From: Methylocystis sp. B8
GTDB taxonomy: Bacteria; Pseudomonadota; Alphaproteobacteria; Rhizobiales; Beijerinckiaceae
Assembly: GCF_005771425.1 (NCBI RefSeq)
Contig: NZ_VBTZ01000003.1
Location: 248,001-312,000, forward strand
DNA: 64,000 nucleotides
Direction: 5' to 3'
In this document: one piece after another, positions 50,709 through 58,825 of the stretch
Layout: each line of letters begins with the position of its first letter
Position numbering within the stretch: position 1 is the first letter of the stretch
Notes under the pieces: model-generated
What the model was told of the DNA's origin: nothing
Database searches by the model: none
Seen by the model: only the letters and a program-made list of their open reading frames with translations
Program-made: the position numbers and the translations under genes

Positions 50709-50800
50709 TGGACAAGCTGTCGGCTAACATGCTATAGATACGTTGTTTTTAACACCGACAACCTTGGCGCCCCGTCGGCTCTCAGGCCGACGGGTTTTTC
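50709..50800 (+). ncRNA. Candidate short transcript (promoter plus strong terminator)
   Basis: TGGACA (50709-50714) and TATAGA (50733-50738) are separated by 18 bases and could form a sigma70-type promoter. A 9-bp perfect stem CCCGTCGGC/GCCGACGGG with a six-base loop and five T ends at 50799. No coding frame lies between them, so an RNA of about 55 bases starting near 50745 is possible. It could instead be the terminator of a decayed gene. Confidence 0.35.
50771..50799 (+). terminator. Strong rho-independent terminator
   Basis: CCCGTCGGC (50771-50779), loop TCTCAG, GCCGACGGG (50786-50794), TTTTT. Perfect 9-bp stem. Confidence 0.85.
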
Positions 50801-51010
50801 GTGCGCGCGCGCCACGCTTGCGCCATCGAGCGTTGTGGAGCTAATTGGCCGGCGACGCCTCTAGAAGCGACACAGCCTTACCTTGCCCGCGGCGTCTCTG
50901 CTGTGGGTTTTTTTTCAACCGCACGCCGGGGAATGGATTGTGTCACCGCGGGTGAACCGATCTGGCGTCGCCGACGATGATCCTGCGCTTATCCAGGCGG
51001 TCGCGTGACT

Positions 51011-51166
51011 GTGACAGCGTCTTACGCCCTGCCGCTGCGCGTGCGCAAGATCGGCGAATCCTATGTCGTCGCCGACCTAAACGGCATTGCGCTCGCCTAT
51101 GTTTATTTCGAAGATGAACCGACACGACGCGTGATCGCCAAGCGCCCCTCTAGCGCCGACGCCTAG
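51011..51166 (+). CDS. 'IALAYVYFED' small protein, truncated by a stop codon
   Basis: GTG 51011 gives 51 residues: VTASYALPLRVRKIGESYVV, ADLNGIALAYVYFEDEPTRR, VIAKRPSSADA. A TAG then replaces the lysine codon found in the related gene at 60866 (ADAK); after it the frame continues with AVAQTL. This is therefore the best-preserved N-terminus of the family in the window but lacks its C-terminal helix. A fragment of the SRAP gene is fused directly behind it. Small proteins of this kind are common in Rhizobiales; the function is unknown. Confidence 0.55.
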   Translation: MTASYALPLRVRKIGESYVVADLNGIALAYVYFEDEPTRRVIAKRPSSADA

Positions 51167-51183
51167 GCGGTCGCGCAGACACT

Positions 51184-51249
51184 GAGACCGTGAGCGAGAA
51201 ACCGATGTTTCGCTCGGCGTTCAAATCCCGCCGCAAATCAAGAAAGTGA
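51184..51249 (+). pseudogene. SRAP/YedK internal fragment (codons about 78-95)
   Basis: ETVSEKPMFRSAFKSRR matches ETVSTKPMFRSAFKSRR of the intact gene at 59402 almost perfectly; then KSRK and a stop replace CIIPASGFYEW. It is fused to the end of the truncated 'IALAYVYFED' gene, so two different decayed genes share a junction here. Confidence 0.85.
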
Positions 51250-51277
51250 CAGCGACCGAATTCGAACAAACTCAGCC

Positions 51278-51613
51278 TTAACGATCTTGCAGGTTAATCG
51301 GGATGAGATTGGTTTTTGCGTTTTCCCAAACCTCTAGATAGGGAACAGTGGCTGCGGGTCTGATCTGATAAGTGTTGTCGGGATACAGTAAGAAAGCGAG
51401 CTCTATCGGCGGTTTTTTTCCGGCGCGTTGGCCCATCAGCATCATGATAAAACCTCTGGGGTCTTCACGCCTCATAACTATATTCTTCTGAAACCCCATG
51501 GGATGGTAGACTACATCTATATCCGATCCTTCTTCGCCCCACCTACTAACGGAGATTTGCACTTTCGCCGTTGCCTCCTCGACGAAGTTCTCAATCCTTA
51601 TAGTGCTAGTCAT
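51278..51613 (-). CDS. Hypothetical protein, 111 residues
   Basis: AAGGAG lies 7 bases before ATG 51613. The protein starts MTSTIRIENFVEEATAKVQI and is beta-rich, with EGSDIDVVYHPMGFQKNIVM and YPDNTYQIRPAATVPYLEVW. No signal peptide or membrane segment. GC content is lower than in neighbouring core genes, suggesting transfer. No family recognised. Confidence 0.65.
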   Translation of the reverse strand: MTSTIRIENFVEEATAKVQISVSRWGEEGSDIDVVYHPMGFQKNIVMRREDPRGFIMMLMGQRAGKKPPIELAFLLYPDNTYQIRPAATVPYLEVWENAKTNLIPINLQDR

Positions 51614-51639
51614 GATCAAACTCCTTCGTAATTCAAAAC

Positions 51640-52140
51640 ACATACGATTGTTAGGGATGAAACGGACATAGCAAAACCTGTCTACCCATTTATGTCAACC
51701 GCTCCACTCTTCACTTGTGGTGCACCGCCGCAGGATCGAGCCCTCGGAATTCCTAGAGTATTGTGGGGACGCGCCGCTCAATCCGAAAGTCGGTTGAAGA
51801 GCTAATCATATGGCGCTTGCGTCCCATGGCTCGGCGCACAGTCCGGCGGTTTGCGCTTCGATGGAGACGACAGCGTTTTTATCCGCCTTCACGTTCTGGA
51901 ATGCTGCATCTTCAGCGATCAATTCCTTCCCCGTCTTTTTTTGGCCGCGCGTCGTTGTCTACAACCCCGCGCAAGGATTTCTTTCCCTCATCAAAACGCC
52001 CCGACCGTACATCCGGGCTCGGGGCGTCCCGAATTTAGGCTACTGCTGCTTTCCCGTCCCTTTTTCGTTCTTAGCGTGTGCAATAGGTGAACGGCGTCTG
52101 AAGCGATATCCGCTTTGACGCTGAGACTGAGGCAAGAGCT
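51640..52140. other. Intergenic region with a decayed terminator
   Basis: About 500 bases without a convincing gene; an open frame at 51810-52118 lacks family similarity. At 51996-52027 ACGCCCCG pairs with CGGGGCGT, another member of the AAAACGCCCC hairpins of this region. Confidence 0.4.
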
Positions 52141-52350
52141 ATGAAAAAAATTTCAGCCCGAAACGTGTTCGAAGGCGCCGTCAAGGAGATAAACGAGGGA
52201 GCCACGACTTCGCACGTGCTGATCGACGTGAATGGCAACACCATCACAACGTCAATCACCAACGAGTCTGTCGAGGAACTCGGCCTACAGGTGGGCAAGA
52301 AGGTATACGCCGTCATCAAATCTTCCGAAGTGATGGTCGCTGTCGACTGA
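52141..52350 (+). CDS. Mop/TOBE-domain molybdate-binding protein (molbindin)
   Basis: 69 residues, a single Mop domain: ISARNVFEGAVKEINEGATT, SHVLIDVNGNTITTSITNES, VEELGLQVGKKVYAVIKSSE. This is the full length of bacterial molbindins, which store or buffer molybdate or tungstate as hexamers. It has no adjacent mod transporter or molybdoenzyme, so it acts as an isolated gene. The family call is secure. Confidence 0.92.
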   Translation: MKKISARNVFEGAVKEINEGATTSHVLIDVNGNTITTSITNESVEELGLQVGKKVYAVIKSSEVMVAVD

Positions 52351-52351
52351 A

Positions 52352-52556
52352 CAAGCATGCGAGATAAGGCTGCGCGCCGAGCGCCGCGCCGGCGAACTAC
52401 TTAAGGATTTGCAAAAGGCTGTTGGCGGGAGACTAAAGAAAAACACCCCAACGTGGGGAGAGTCTCTCAAAAGGCGAGCAAGTAGCGTCACTCGGCGTAT
52501 CGAAGAAGCGGGCTTCAATCGGGCTCCGAGGCTAACGACACAAAACCGTTGGTAAG
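52352..52556 (+). pseudogene. Remnant of a helical 'RAERRAGELLK' protein
   Basis: Without a start codon the frame reads EIRLRAERRAGELLKDLQKA, then a Lys/Arg-rich part ending TTQNRW and TAA. RAERRAGE(L/M)L is a known hallmark of a phage- and island-encoded protein of Rhizobiales. The end overlaps the 3' end of the cupin gene on the other strand. Probably a decayed piece. Confidence 0.45.
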
Positions 52557-53663
52557 AAGCGTACGCATGAGGTCGATCTTCGCCTCGTTCTCCAGCTCGC
52601 CTGGAGCTGCGTCGATACGATAGAGCTGTTGCGTTAACGCGAATTCGAGCGTCGGTAACGCCTTCACCACAAAGCAAATCTGGCGATTGCGTCCGGTCAA
52701 GGTGATCGCCGTCGGTTCGACATCAATCGTGAAAAGGTTGTCCGGATCCGCCGCGAGCCAATCTCGCGAGGTGAGAACCTTCGCCTGCTCGAAGCGTTGA
52801 CGAGACCCTTCTGTGGTTGCTGGTCGTTCTGAAACGAGCCTGCGAATGATCGAATCCAGGGCGTTGTCAAAGGAAGCCGACGCCGCGAAAAGCTCGATCA
52901 GTCTACGAAATTCATCCCGCAGGCCGCTTTGCCGACTGCAAAAGCCCGGTGGCAGCGCACGGCGAAAATCGGAATTTGTCGCAAACACGTTCTTCAACGC
53001 GACGTCGAGCGCGTCGGCCCAAGTGTAAGGAAAGCTTGCGAGACTGACGTGAAGCGACGGCTCATCGAGCGCGTCGACCAGATGAGGGAAACCGCGCGGT
53101 ATATAGAGCAGATCACCCGCATGCAACGTAAAGTCGCCGATTAATTCGGCGTTCTCGATCGCTTCGGCACAGTGCTCATTGCGAAGGGGCAGCTCAATTT
53201 CTGGCGCGTAGATGCGCCAGCGTTTCGATCCCGATATTTGCAGCGCAAATACGTCGCAGGCATCGTAATGAATCGGAAAGCTGCGACCGCCTGGCGGCGA
53301 CCAATAAACGTTTGCATCAAAGGGATGATTGAGGGCCTTCTCAGCCGAACGGCACAAGGAACGCAGGCCCGGAAAGTCTTCACGAACATCACGAAAGACG
53401 ATGGTGGCGCCCTGATCAAAAAAGCTGAAAAGGCGTTCACAATCTATCTCGCCTCTGGCGTTGGTGAATCGAGGGGCCTCGATTTCCTGCTTCTCTTCTA
53501 TTGGAAAAACTCTTTCATAAGATGGACGCGCAACTTCAAGATACCGCTCCATTTCGTCGAGCGATATGAGCGCTTGATGATAGTCGGCTTTGTTGCGCGA
53601 CAGAAAAAGTGGCCTCTCTTCAAAGTGGCCGTTTACGAAGCGTTCGATGCCAAGCGGCGCCAT
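52515..53663 (-). CDS. JmjC/cupin-type Fe(II)/2-oxoglutarate oxygenase-like protein
   Basis: 382 residues from ATG 53663, which has AAGGA at the right distance; a TTG 18 bases upstream is the alternative. The cupin core (about 120-225) has VYWSPPGGRSFPIHYDACDV with the HxD iron ligands, then ALQISGSKRWRIY, HAGDLLYIPRGFPHLVDAL with the distal histidine. This is the ROXA/YcfD-type pattern of JmjC oxygenases that hydroxylate ribosomal proteins. The C-terminal 150 residues are helical and end in a winged-helix-like region. Its substrate here could be a ribosomal or peptide target. Confidence 0.85.
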   Translation of the reverse strand: MAPLGIERFVNGHFEERPLFLSRNKADYHQALISLDEMERYLEVARPSYERVFPIEEKQEIEAPRFTNARGEIDCERLFSFFDQGATIVFRDVREDFPGLRSLCRSAEKALNHPFDANVYWSPPGGRSFPIHYDACDVFALQISGSKRWRIYAPEIELPLRNEHCAEAIENAELIGDFTLHAGDLLYIPRGFPHLVDALDEPSLHVSLASFPYTWADALDVALKNVFATNSDFRRALPPGFCSRQSGLRDEFRRLIELFAASASFDNALDSIIRRLVSERPATTEGSRQRFEQAKVLTSRDWLAADPDNLFTIDVEPTAITLTGRNRQICFVVKALPTLEFALTQQLYRIDAAPGELENEAKIDLMRTLLTNGFVSLASEPD

Positions 53664-53836
53664 TGCGTCCTTAAAGCTCAACGGCTCACAAGCGATAGGA
53701 GGGAAGGTGGTGGAATTGGAACGCAGAATCTGGTTCAGGATAAGCCTCGTGAAGCGAATTAAAGTGTTGCTTGCGAAAATCTTCGCCTCGCGCCCGATAC
53801 CTTACGACATCGGGCGCGCGGCTCAACAATGACATC

Positions 53837-54079
53837 TTATGGATGGCGCACTATGCCCAAAATGCGACGGCAGCAATAGGGCGGCCGTCCATGGTAGCCC
53901 GGCGGACAGTGCTTGATGATGCCCGGAAAGACGATGCGGGCCTGCTCGACGCCGTGGCTTGCTTTCTGATTCCAGATTGTCTGGAGGTCATGCATCTGCG
54001 ATGCAGCCAAAGCGCTGCTCGCCGTTGCGGTCAAGCTGACCGTCGCGAGCGCAACGACTGACAATGTTGCCTTATTCAT
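53837..54079 (-). CDS. Small secreted protein, 80 residues
   Basis: The start MNKATLSVVALATVSLTATA then SSALAA is a signal peptide; AGAGGA lies upstream of ATG 54079. The mature part (SQMHDLQTIWNQKASHGVEQ, ...KHCPPGYHGRPPYCCRRI) has three cysteines near the C-terminus. A longer ORF to 54190 has no signal and no site. Function unknown. Confidence 0.65.
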   Translation of the reverse strand: MNKATLSVVALATVSLTATASSALAASQMHDLQTIWNQKASHGVEQARIVFPGIIKHCPPGYHGRPPYCCRRILGIVRHP

Positions 54080-54615
54080 CGTAATGATCCTCTGGCAAGT
54101 GTTTCGGTTGCAATCGATTTCGACTTGCGCGAACTCAGCCCGATCGGAGGCGGGCGTGGCTGCGAAACTCGATATTGCCGTTCGTGACATACCCGGATCA
54201 ATGGTTCATTGCATTTAGGCCGCAGATGAAAGCGGCAGATCCACGGGGAATCGTCCGGCGAGCAAGCAAATGCAATTTTCTTCGGCAAATTGTTATCAGC
54301 GCAGACTTTGCGTAACTTCATCTTTCACTATCAACCCCTTTATGAAATGCCGGCCAAGAGTTGGGCCCCAGTAGTCACGTCTCAAAGAATATTAATTGAC
54401 AGAGTTGGGAGAACGCGAAAGGCTCAATTTGGTTCCGTGGACAAGACCATATTCTCGCTGCACAGGCTGCCATGGCGTGCGCCGGTGCGCGAAGAAGCTT
54501 CCTGAACGAATGTCTTATACGTTGATCACTATACGGCGCATCATTTAAATTGATGGTGACGATCGACGGACGATTGATGCAAGAAAGCGCTTTCATCGGA
54601 GAATTGGAGAAAAAT
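54080..54615. other. Intergenic region without a recognisable gene
   Basis: About 530 bases. The small frames here have no family similarity and no good ribosome-binding sites. The right part is AT-rich and must hold the promoter of the propeller protein gene. Confidence 0.4.
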
Positions 54616-55725
54616 ATGCAACCAACCCAAAACAGAGCGGTGGCGATTTATACGTCTCGTTGTTCGCATCTTCTCCTCATAAGAGCCCTCTTTGGAGCGC
54701 TTTCTTTATGCTTCTTCCTGCAATCTTTTTCCGCGCGGGGCGAAAATCTCGCCTGGACCCCACAGCAACGAGTCAATGGCGTTGGCACGTCCAACGGGCC
54801 GTCACTGGCGGTATTCAAAGGCCGACTTTTTGCCGCCTGGAAGGGCGTGCACGATGATCAGGGCATCTACTGGTCAAGCTTCAATGGACAAGGCTGGGCG
54901 CCGCAACAGCGCATCGGGGGCGTTGGCACATCCTTCGGGCCGTCGCTCGCGGTGTTCGAGGGTCGTCTGTTCGCTGCCTGGAAAGGTGTTCATGACGATC
55001 AAGGCATCTATTGGTCGAGCTTCGACGGCGCAAACTGGACCCCCCAGCAGAAAATCGGTGGAGTTGGTTCGTCACAGGGTCCTTCGCTGGCGGTGTTTGA
55101 AGGGAGACTCTTTGCTTCGTGGAAAGGCGTCCACGACGATCAGGGCATTTATTGGTCGAGCTTCGACGGCGTTAGCTGGGCCCCGCAACAGAAAATCGGA
55201 GGCGTGGGCTCGTCAAACGGTCCTTCGCTGGCGGTTTTCGAAAATAGGCTTTTCGCGTCATGGAAGGGCGTGCACGACGATCAAGGAATCTATTGGTCCA
55301 GCTTCAACGGACAGGGCTGGGCGCCTCAGCAAAAGGTGGCTGGCGTCGGAACCTCGCATGGTCCGTCAATACACCTCTTCACGGGACAGCTGTTTTCGTC
55401 ATGGAAAGGCGTGCATGACGATCAGGGTATCTATTGGTCAAGTTTTAACGGTCAACATTGGGATGCACAGGGACGCATAAGTGGCGTCGGCACGTCGCAA
55501 GGCCCTTCGCTCGCAGTGTTTGAAAGCCGTCTGTTCGCTGCGTGGAAAGGCGTCCATGACGATCAGGGCATCTATTGGTCGTCTGCCGTAACCGCGCCGC
55601 CGGCCCCGCAAAGCTGTGCGCATTGCAACGACGGCAGCTGCCAGTGTGGGCAAGGTTCAGGCGCGCAGCTCTGTTCCGGGCATGGTGGCAATGATCCAAG
55701 CATCGGCTGTATCCAGCAACCATGA
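54616..55725 (+). CDS. Secreted six-repeat beta-propeller (lectin-like) protein
   Basis: 369 residues from ATG 54616 (GGAG upstream). A signal peptide with a hydrophobic stretch (LLIRALFGALSLCFFLQSFS) is followed by six tandem repeats of about 47 residues (about 45-330). Each reads W.PQQ.I.GVGTS.GPSLAVF, then RLFA(A/S)WKGVHDDQGIYWSS. WKGVHDDQGIYWSS is identical in all six. The pattern fits a six-bladed propeller like fungal and bacterial sugar-binding lectins. A Cys-rich tail (CAHCNDGSCQCGQGSG) follows. The strict identity points to recent blade amplification or gene conversion. It stands alone. Confidence 0.85.
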   Translation: MQPTQNRAVAIYTSRCSHLLLIRALFGALSLCFFLQSFSARGENLAWTPQQRVNGVGTSNGPSLAVFKGRLFAAWKGVHDDQGIYWSSFNGQGWAPQQRIGGVGTSFGPSLAVFEGRLFAAWKGVHDDQGIYWSSFDGANWTPQQKIGGVGSSQGPSLAVFEGRLFASWKGVHDDQGIYWSSFDGVSWAPQQKIGGVGSSNGPSLAVFENRLFASWKGVHDDQGIYWSSFNGQGWAPQQKVAGVGTSHGPSIHLFTGQLFSSWKGVHDDQGIYWSSFNGQHWDAQGRISGVGTSQGPSLAVFESRLFAAWKGVHDDQGIYWSSAVTAPPAPQSCAHCNDGSCQCGQGSGAQLCSGHGGNDPSIGCIQQP

Positions 55726-55880
55726 CAACGCAGAGGAAGCAGTGAACCGGCCTCTCTCTTGTGAGGATGGGCGAGTTTACAGCTTGACGTCTGTCAGTGG
55801 CTGCCATCACGTGTGACGCTCCGAGATCGTCGATCGCTGCCATTGTCCGTCGAGCTAGCTCGAGTGATCGCTCGATTTAC

Positions 55881-57035
55881 TTAAGAGTTCGAGCGGCTGG
55901 AAAGATCGAATGAGGAATTTCGATCAGTGGCAGGGGCAGCTAGCTCTCGCCACAGGAGCGTCAATGCGGCCATTATCTCAGGCCCCAAGAAAAGGCCCAA
56001 AAGTTGAAAGCGTTCGATGCCTCCAAGAATACCTAGCAAAACCCAAAGAAACGGGAGCTTCGTGGTCCCTCCAATCAGCCTGGGCCTCACGAAGTGATCA
56101 GCTAGGAAGATAACGGCAAAGCCGGCCAAAGCGACAATTATTGCCGGTCCAAGTCCCTCCACTCCAAGCAATATGATAGCTGCGACACCCACTGCGATGC
56201 CCGCGGCGAACAGAATCATCGCAGCTACAGTCGTAGCCATCGCAAATAGAATTGGGTGAGGCAATTTGGTGAAGAAATAAACGACGCCTATCAGCACGCC
56301 TTCTCCAATCGCCACAAAGGCGAGTCCAGCAACGGTTCCATGCACGGACGCCGCCATCTGTAAGGCGACGCGTTCACCTTGCTCACCAAACAGCTTCTGT
56401 GAGGCGGTGCGGCATTGCGCCGATATGCTTTCGCCATGACGAAACAAAAAGAACAGCGTCAGCAGGGATACGCCAAAGATGATTCCACGATGCAGCACAT
56501 TGGCGCCTAAGTTCGCTCCCAGCTCACGAAGCCACGATGTGTTTACTTTTGCAATGAGCTCCTTCGCCCATCCCGCATGTGATAAATGTTCGCGCCACCA
56601 GTTAGTGACCCATTCGCCGACATATGGAAGGTGTGTGATAAAATCGGGTGTCGCAATTCCAGATCGCTCCGCTTGCCGCCCGTAGTCGATCAGGTCACGC
56701 AGCTCACAGGCGAGGTCAACCACAAGAGTCGCTACGGATATAAAGACTGCCAACCCGACGACGGCAGTGAAGAAAACAGGCAAAATATTCTTGCCTGCCC
56801 TAGGCGACAATTTTCCCCGCACTTGATCATAGAGAGGCCAAAGAGCCACCGCCAGGACGAGGGCCCACGCCAACGCACGCAGATAATTCGCCAGTAAGTA
56901 GAGGCCCAAGACAACGAGTGCTGCGGAAAGAAATAGCCGCGCAACGGTCGCCCGCCACGAAAGCGCTTCTATCGTGCCCAACCGGTGAGCGTCTTCTTTT
57001 TCCCGCACCTCAGGCAGCTTTCGATCCGCTTCCAT
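55881..57035 (-). CDS. AI-2E/PerM-family membrane transporter
   Basis: 384 residues from ATG 57035. Eight or so hydrophobic segments are arranged in the AI-2E family pattern: an N-terminal pair (LFLSAALVVLGLYLLANYLR, ALAWALVLAVALWPLYDQVR), a long soluble middle, and a C-terminal core with AIGEGVLIGVVYFFTKLPHP and FVRPRLIGGTTKLPFLWVLL. Family members export small molecules or sodium; the name does not fix the substrate. It reads away from the tRNA-Pro fragment at 57213 and may mark the edge of an island. Confidence 0.88.
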   Translation of the reverse strand: MEADRKLPEVREKEDAHRLGTIEALSWRATVARLFLSAALVVLGLYLLANYLRALAWALVLAVALWPLYDQVRGKLSPRAGKNILPVFFTAVVGLAVFISVATLVVDLACELRDLIDYGRQAERSGIATPDFITHLPYVGEWVTNWWREHLSHAGWAKELIAKVNTSWLRELGANLGANVLHRGIIFGVSLLTLFFLFRHGESISAQCRTASQKLFGEQGERVALQMAASVHGTVAGLAFVAIGEGVLIGVVYFFTKLPHPILFAMATTVAAMILFAAGIAVGVAAIILLGVEGLGPAIIVALAGFAVIFLADHFVRPRLIGGTTKLPFLWVLLGILGGIERFQLLGLFLGPEIMAALTLLWRELAAPATDRNSSFDLSSRSNS

Positions 57036-57212
57036 GATCTTCACGCAGCTTCGCCGAGTCGAGCGTGCATCAAGCAGACCCATGGATGATTGAATTCGCA
57101 GGCTTGGCGCCTCGGAGTCAGCTTCGCGCCAAAAGCAGTCACCGATCCCTTCGAATGCACCGTCCGGTGGCGAACGTGATCAGCAAACTTCAATTTGCGC
57201 CCCGTCGAAACA

Positions 57213-57266
57213 GCGCACCTCGTTCGGGACGAGGGGGCGGAGGTTCGAATCCTCTCGCTCCGACCA
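57213..57266 (+). pseudogene. 3' fragment of tRNA-Pro(CGG), possible att site
   Basis: GCGCACCTCGTTCGGGACGA then GGGGGCGGAGGTTCGAATCC and TCTCGCTCCGACCA match the anticodon arm, T arm and 3' acceptor end of tRNA-Pro with anticodon CGG. The 5' partner of the acceptor stem (CGGAGCG) and the D arm are absent: the preceding bases are unrelated. It is therefore a 54-base duplicate of a tRNA 3' end, the usual trace of site-specific integration. The intact tRNA is not in the window. Confidence 0.8.
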
Positions 57267-57563
57267 CTCATCCGACTTTATCGCACAATATCATATACCT
57301 GACGGACGGCACTCACGCGACGTCCTACAATTGAGCGGCGCTTGATGCGAATGTGAACGGATACTCGCATACGCTCAGCTGGCGGAAATTGGACAACCAG
57401 GGGCGGGCGTGTGATGGTCCCCGCCTGCACGCCCAAGCACGTGACCCTCCCCGTCACTCCCCTACAGGGGGCAGCATTGCTCATGAACTTTTTGCCGGCC
57501 GCGCCGCACTCGCGCGCCGCATCGATATTATTCTCCGACCAACGAAAGGGTTACGAAAGCGAA

Positions 57564-57902
57564 ATGACCAAGCCGAAGAAGGAGACTAACCAGCCCGCGC
57601 CCGCCGATCTGATCGAAAAGCAAGACCCCGACCGCCAACACATCAGCAATCAAAGGCAAAGTAGCAACTCGAAGCCATTGCTCACGTCGGTTCCTATTCA
57701 GTTCATGCAGATTCAGAATGGAAAGTGCCGCTGGCCAATTGGCGATCCGCACCATTTCGACTCGTTGCGGTTCTGCGGATGCGCATGCGCACCAGAAGCC
57801 ATTTATTGCGATACACACAAGAATATGGCTTTTGCTCCGAACCGGGCTAGGACATTCATTCCAGGAAGAGCCGTTACACTGACGGCGACCAAAGTTTCCT
57901 GA
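57564..57902 (+). CDS. GcrA-like zinc-motif protein
   Basis: 112 residues from ATG 57564. The first 50 residues are polar and disordered. The C-terminal half has CRWPIGDPHHFDSLRFCGCA followed by PEAIYCDTHKNMAFAPNR, which matches the C-terminal domain of GcrA, the alphaproteobacterial cell-cycle regulator that acts with sigma70 (CRWPIGDP...FCG....YC..H...A). The N-terminal DNA-binding helix-turn-helix of GcrA is absent. It could therefore modulate or imitate GcrA without binding DNA itself, which is an inference. Confidence 0.65.
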   Translation: MTKPKKETNQPAPADLIEKQDPDRQHISNQRQSSNSKPLLTSVPIQFMQIQNGKCRWPIGDPHHFDSLRFCGCACAPEAIYCDTHKNMAFAPNRARTFIPGRAVTLTATKVS

Positions 57903-57989
57903 TGAAAACCGGTGTTCTGCTAAGTGCGCAGGTCGAGAATTTCGATGGGTCGGCTCGTCCTGCGCGCCATTTGATGACGAGCAGCTAGG

Positions 57990-58080
57990 CCTTCCTCGAA
58001 GCGATCGGCGCGCGTGCGTGTTTCTCGTTCATCGATTTTCCGAAGACGCAGCGCTTTGTCTGCATAGAATGCGGCACCAG
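57990..58080 (+). pseudogene. Small CxxC protein gene remnant (copy B)
   Basis: The frame EAIGARACFSFIDFPKTQRF then VCIECG resembles the remnant at 40486. It lacks a start codon and the reading continues without similarity into the IalB leader. It is a second, independent fragment of the same unknown gene. Confidence 0.45.
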
Positions 58081-58185
58081 GAACGTGCAAGTCACACCGC
58101 ACTGGCCGCCGTATCGATCGAGCGTTTATTAGTGCGAGCTAAGGCGGGCGCGTCGGGCATGAGAATATCAGGGCACTCGAATGCA

Positions 58186-58689
58186 ATGCGTAGAAGGTCA
58201 TTGGGCAGTGTTTTCGCCTGTCTGTCGTTCGCCTATTCTTTAGCGGGCGCCGCGCTAGCGCAGCAGCCTGAAACATCAAAATTTGGCGCTTGGGAAACGC
58301 AGTGCTCGCCGTCGACAAATAACGTCAAGCTATGCGCGTTAGTCCAAAAGGCGATGTCGGAAGAACAGCCGAATGTCGGTTTGATGGTTGCGGTCAGAAA
58401 AGCGGCCGGCATGCCCAACGGAGTGATTCAAGTTTTCGCGCCGCTGGGAACTTTCTTGCTGGAAGGCGTGGGGGTCAAAGTCGACGAGGCTGAATTCCCG
58501 AAGCTGCCATTCTTTAGGTGCACTCAGATTACCTGTGCTGCGGAAGGCGCGATCAGCAACAACCTGATGAGCAAGATGCTCAACGGAAAAAATTTGCTAA
58601 TAACAATCTACGCTAATCCCGGCGAGGGACTTCGCCACATACTCGCTCTCGATGGCTTTAAAGACGGCTACAATGCGCTGCCGCAGTGA
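58186..58689 (+). CDS. Invasion-associated locus B (IalB) family secreted protein
   Basis: 167 residues from ATG 58186, preferred because the signal peptide (MRRRSLGSVFACLSFAYSLA then GAALA) begins here. The mature part has FGAWETQCSP, CALVQKAMSEEQPNVGLMVA, FFRCTQITCAAEG, matching the IalB family with four conserved cysteines. The family was named in Bartonella but is widespread in free-living Rhizobiales, where the role is not settled. A fragment of another small gene lies just upstream. Confidence 0.85.
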   Translation: MRRRSLGSVFACLSFAYSLAGAALAQQPETSKFGAWETQCSPSTNNVKLCALVQKAMSEEQPNVGLMVAVRKAAGMPNGVIQVFAPLGTFLLEGVGVKVDEAEFPKLPFFRCTQITCAAEGAISNNLMSKMLNGKNLLITIYANPGEGLRHILALDGFKDGYNALPQ

Positions 58690-58825
58690 AAGCCGAAAAA
58701 CGCGAGGGGGCCACTTGCCTTCACAATGACGTGCTCAATCTATCGGGGCTCGATCGGCGGCGGCGCAGAACAATAGCTTAGGCAGTGTTTGGCGCTTGCC
58801 GCGCGTCAAGATCACGGAGCCGAAC

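Noticed and set aside
51810-52118. 102-codon ORF before the molbindin gene
   Set aside because: No ribosome-binding site or family; crosses a terminator-like hairpin.
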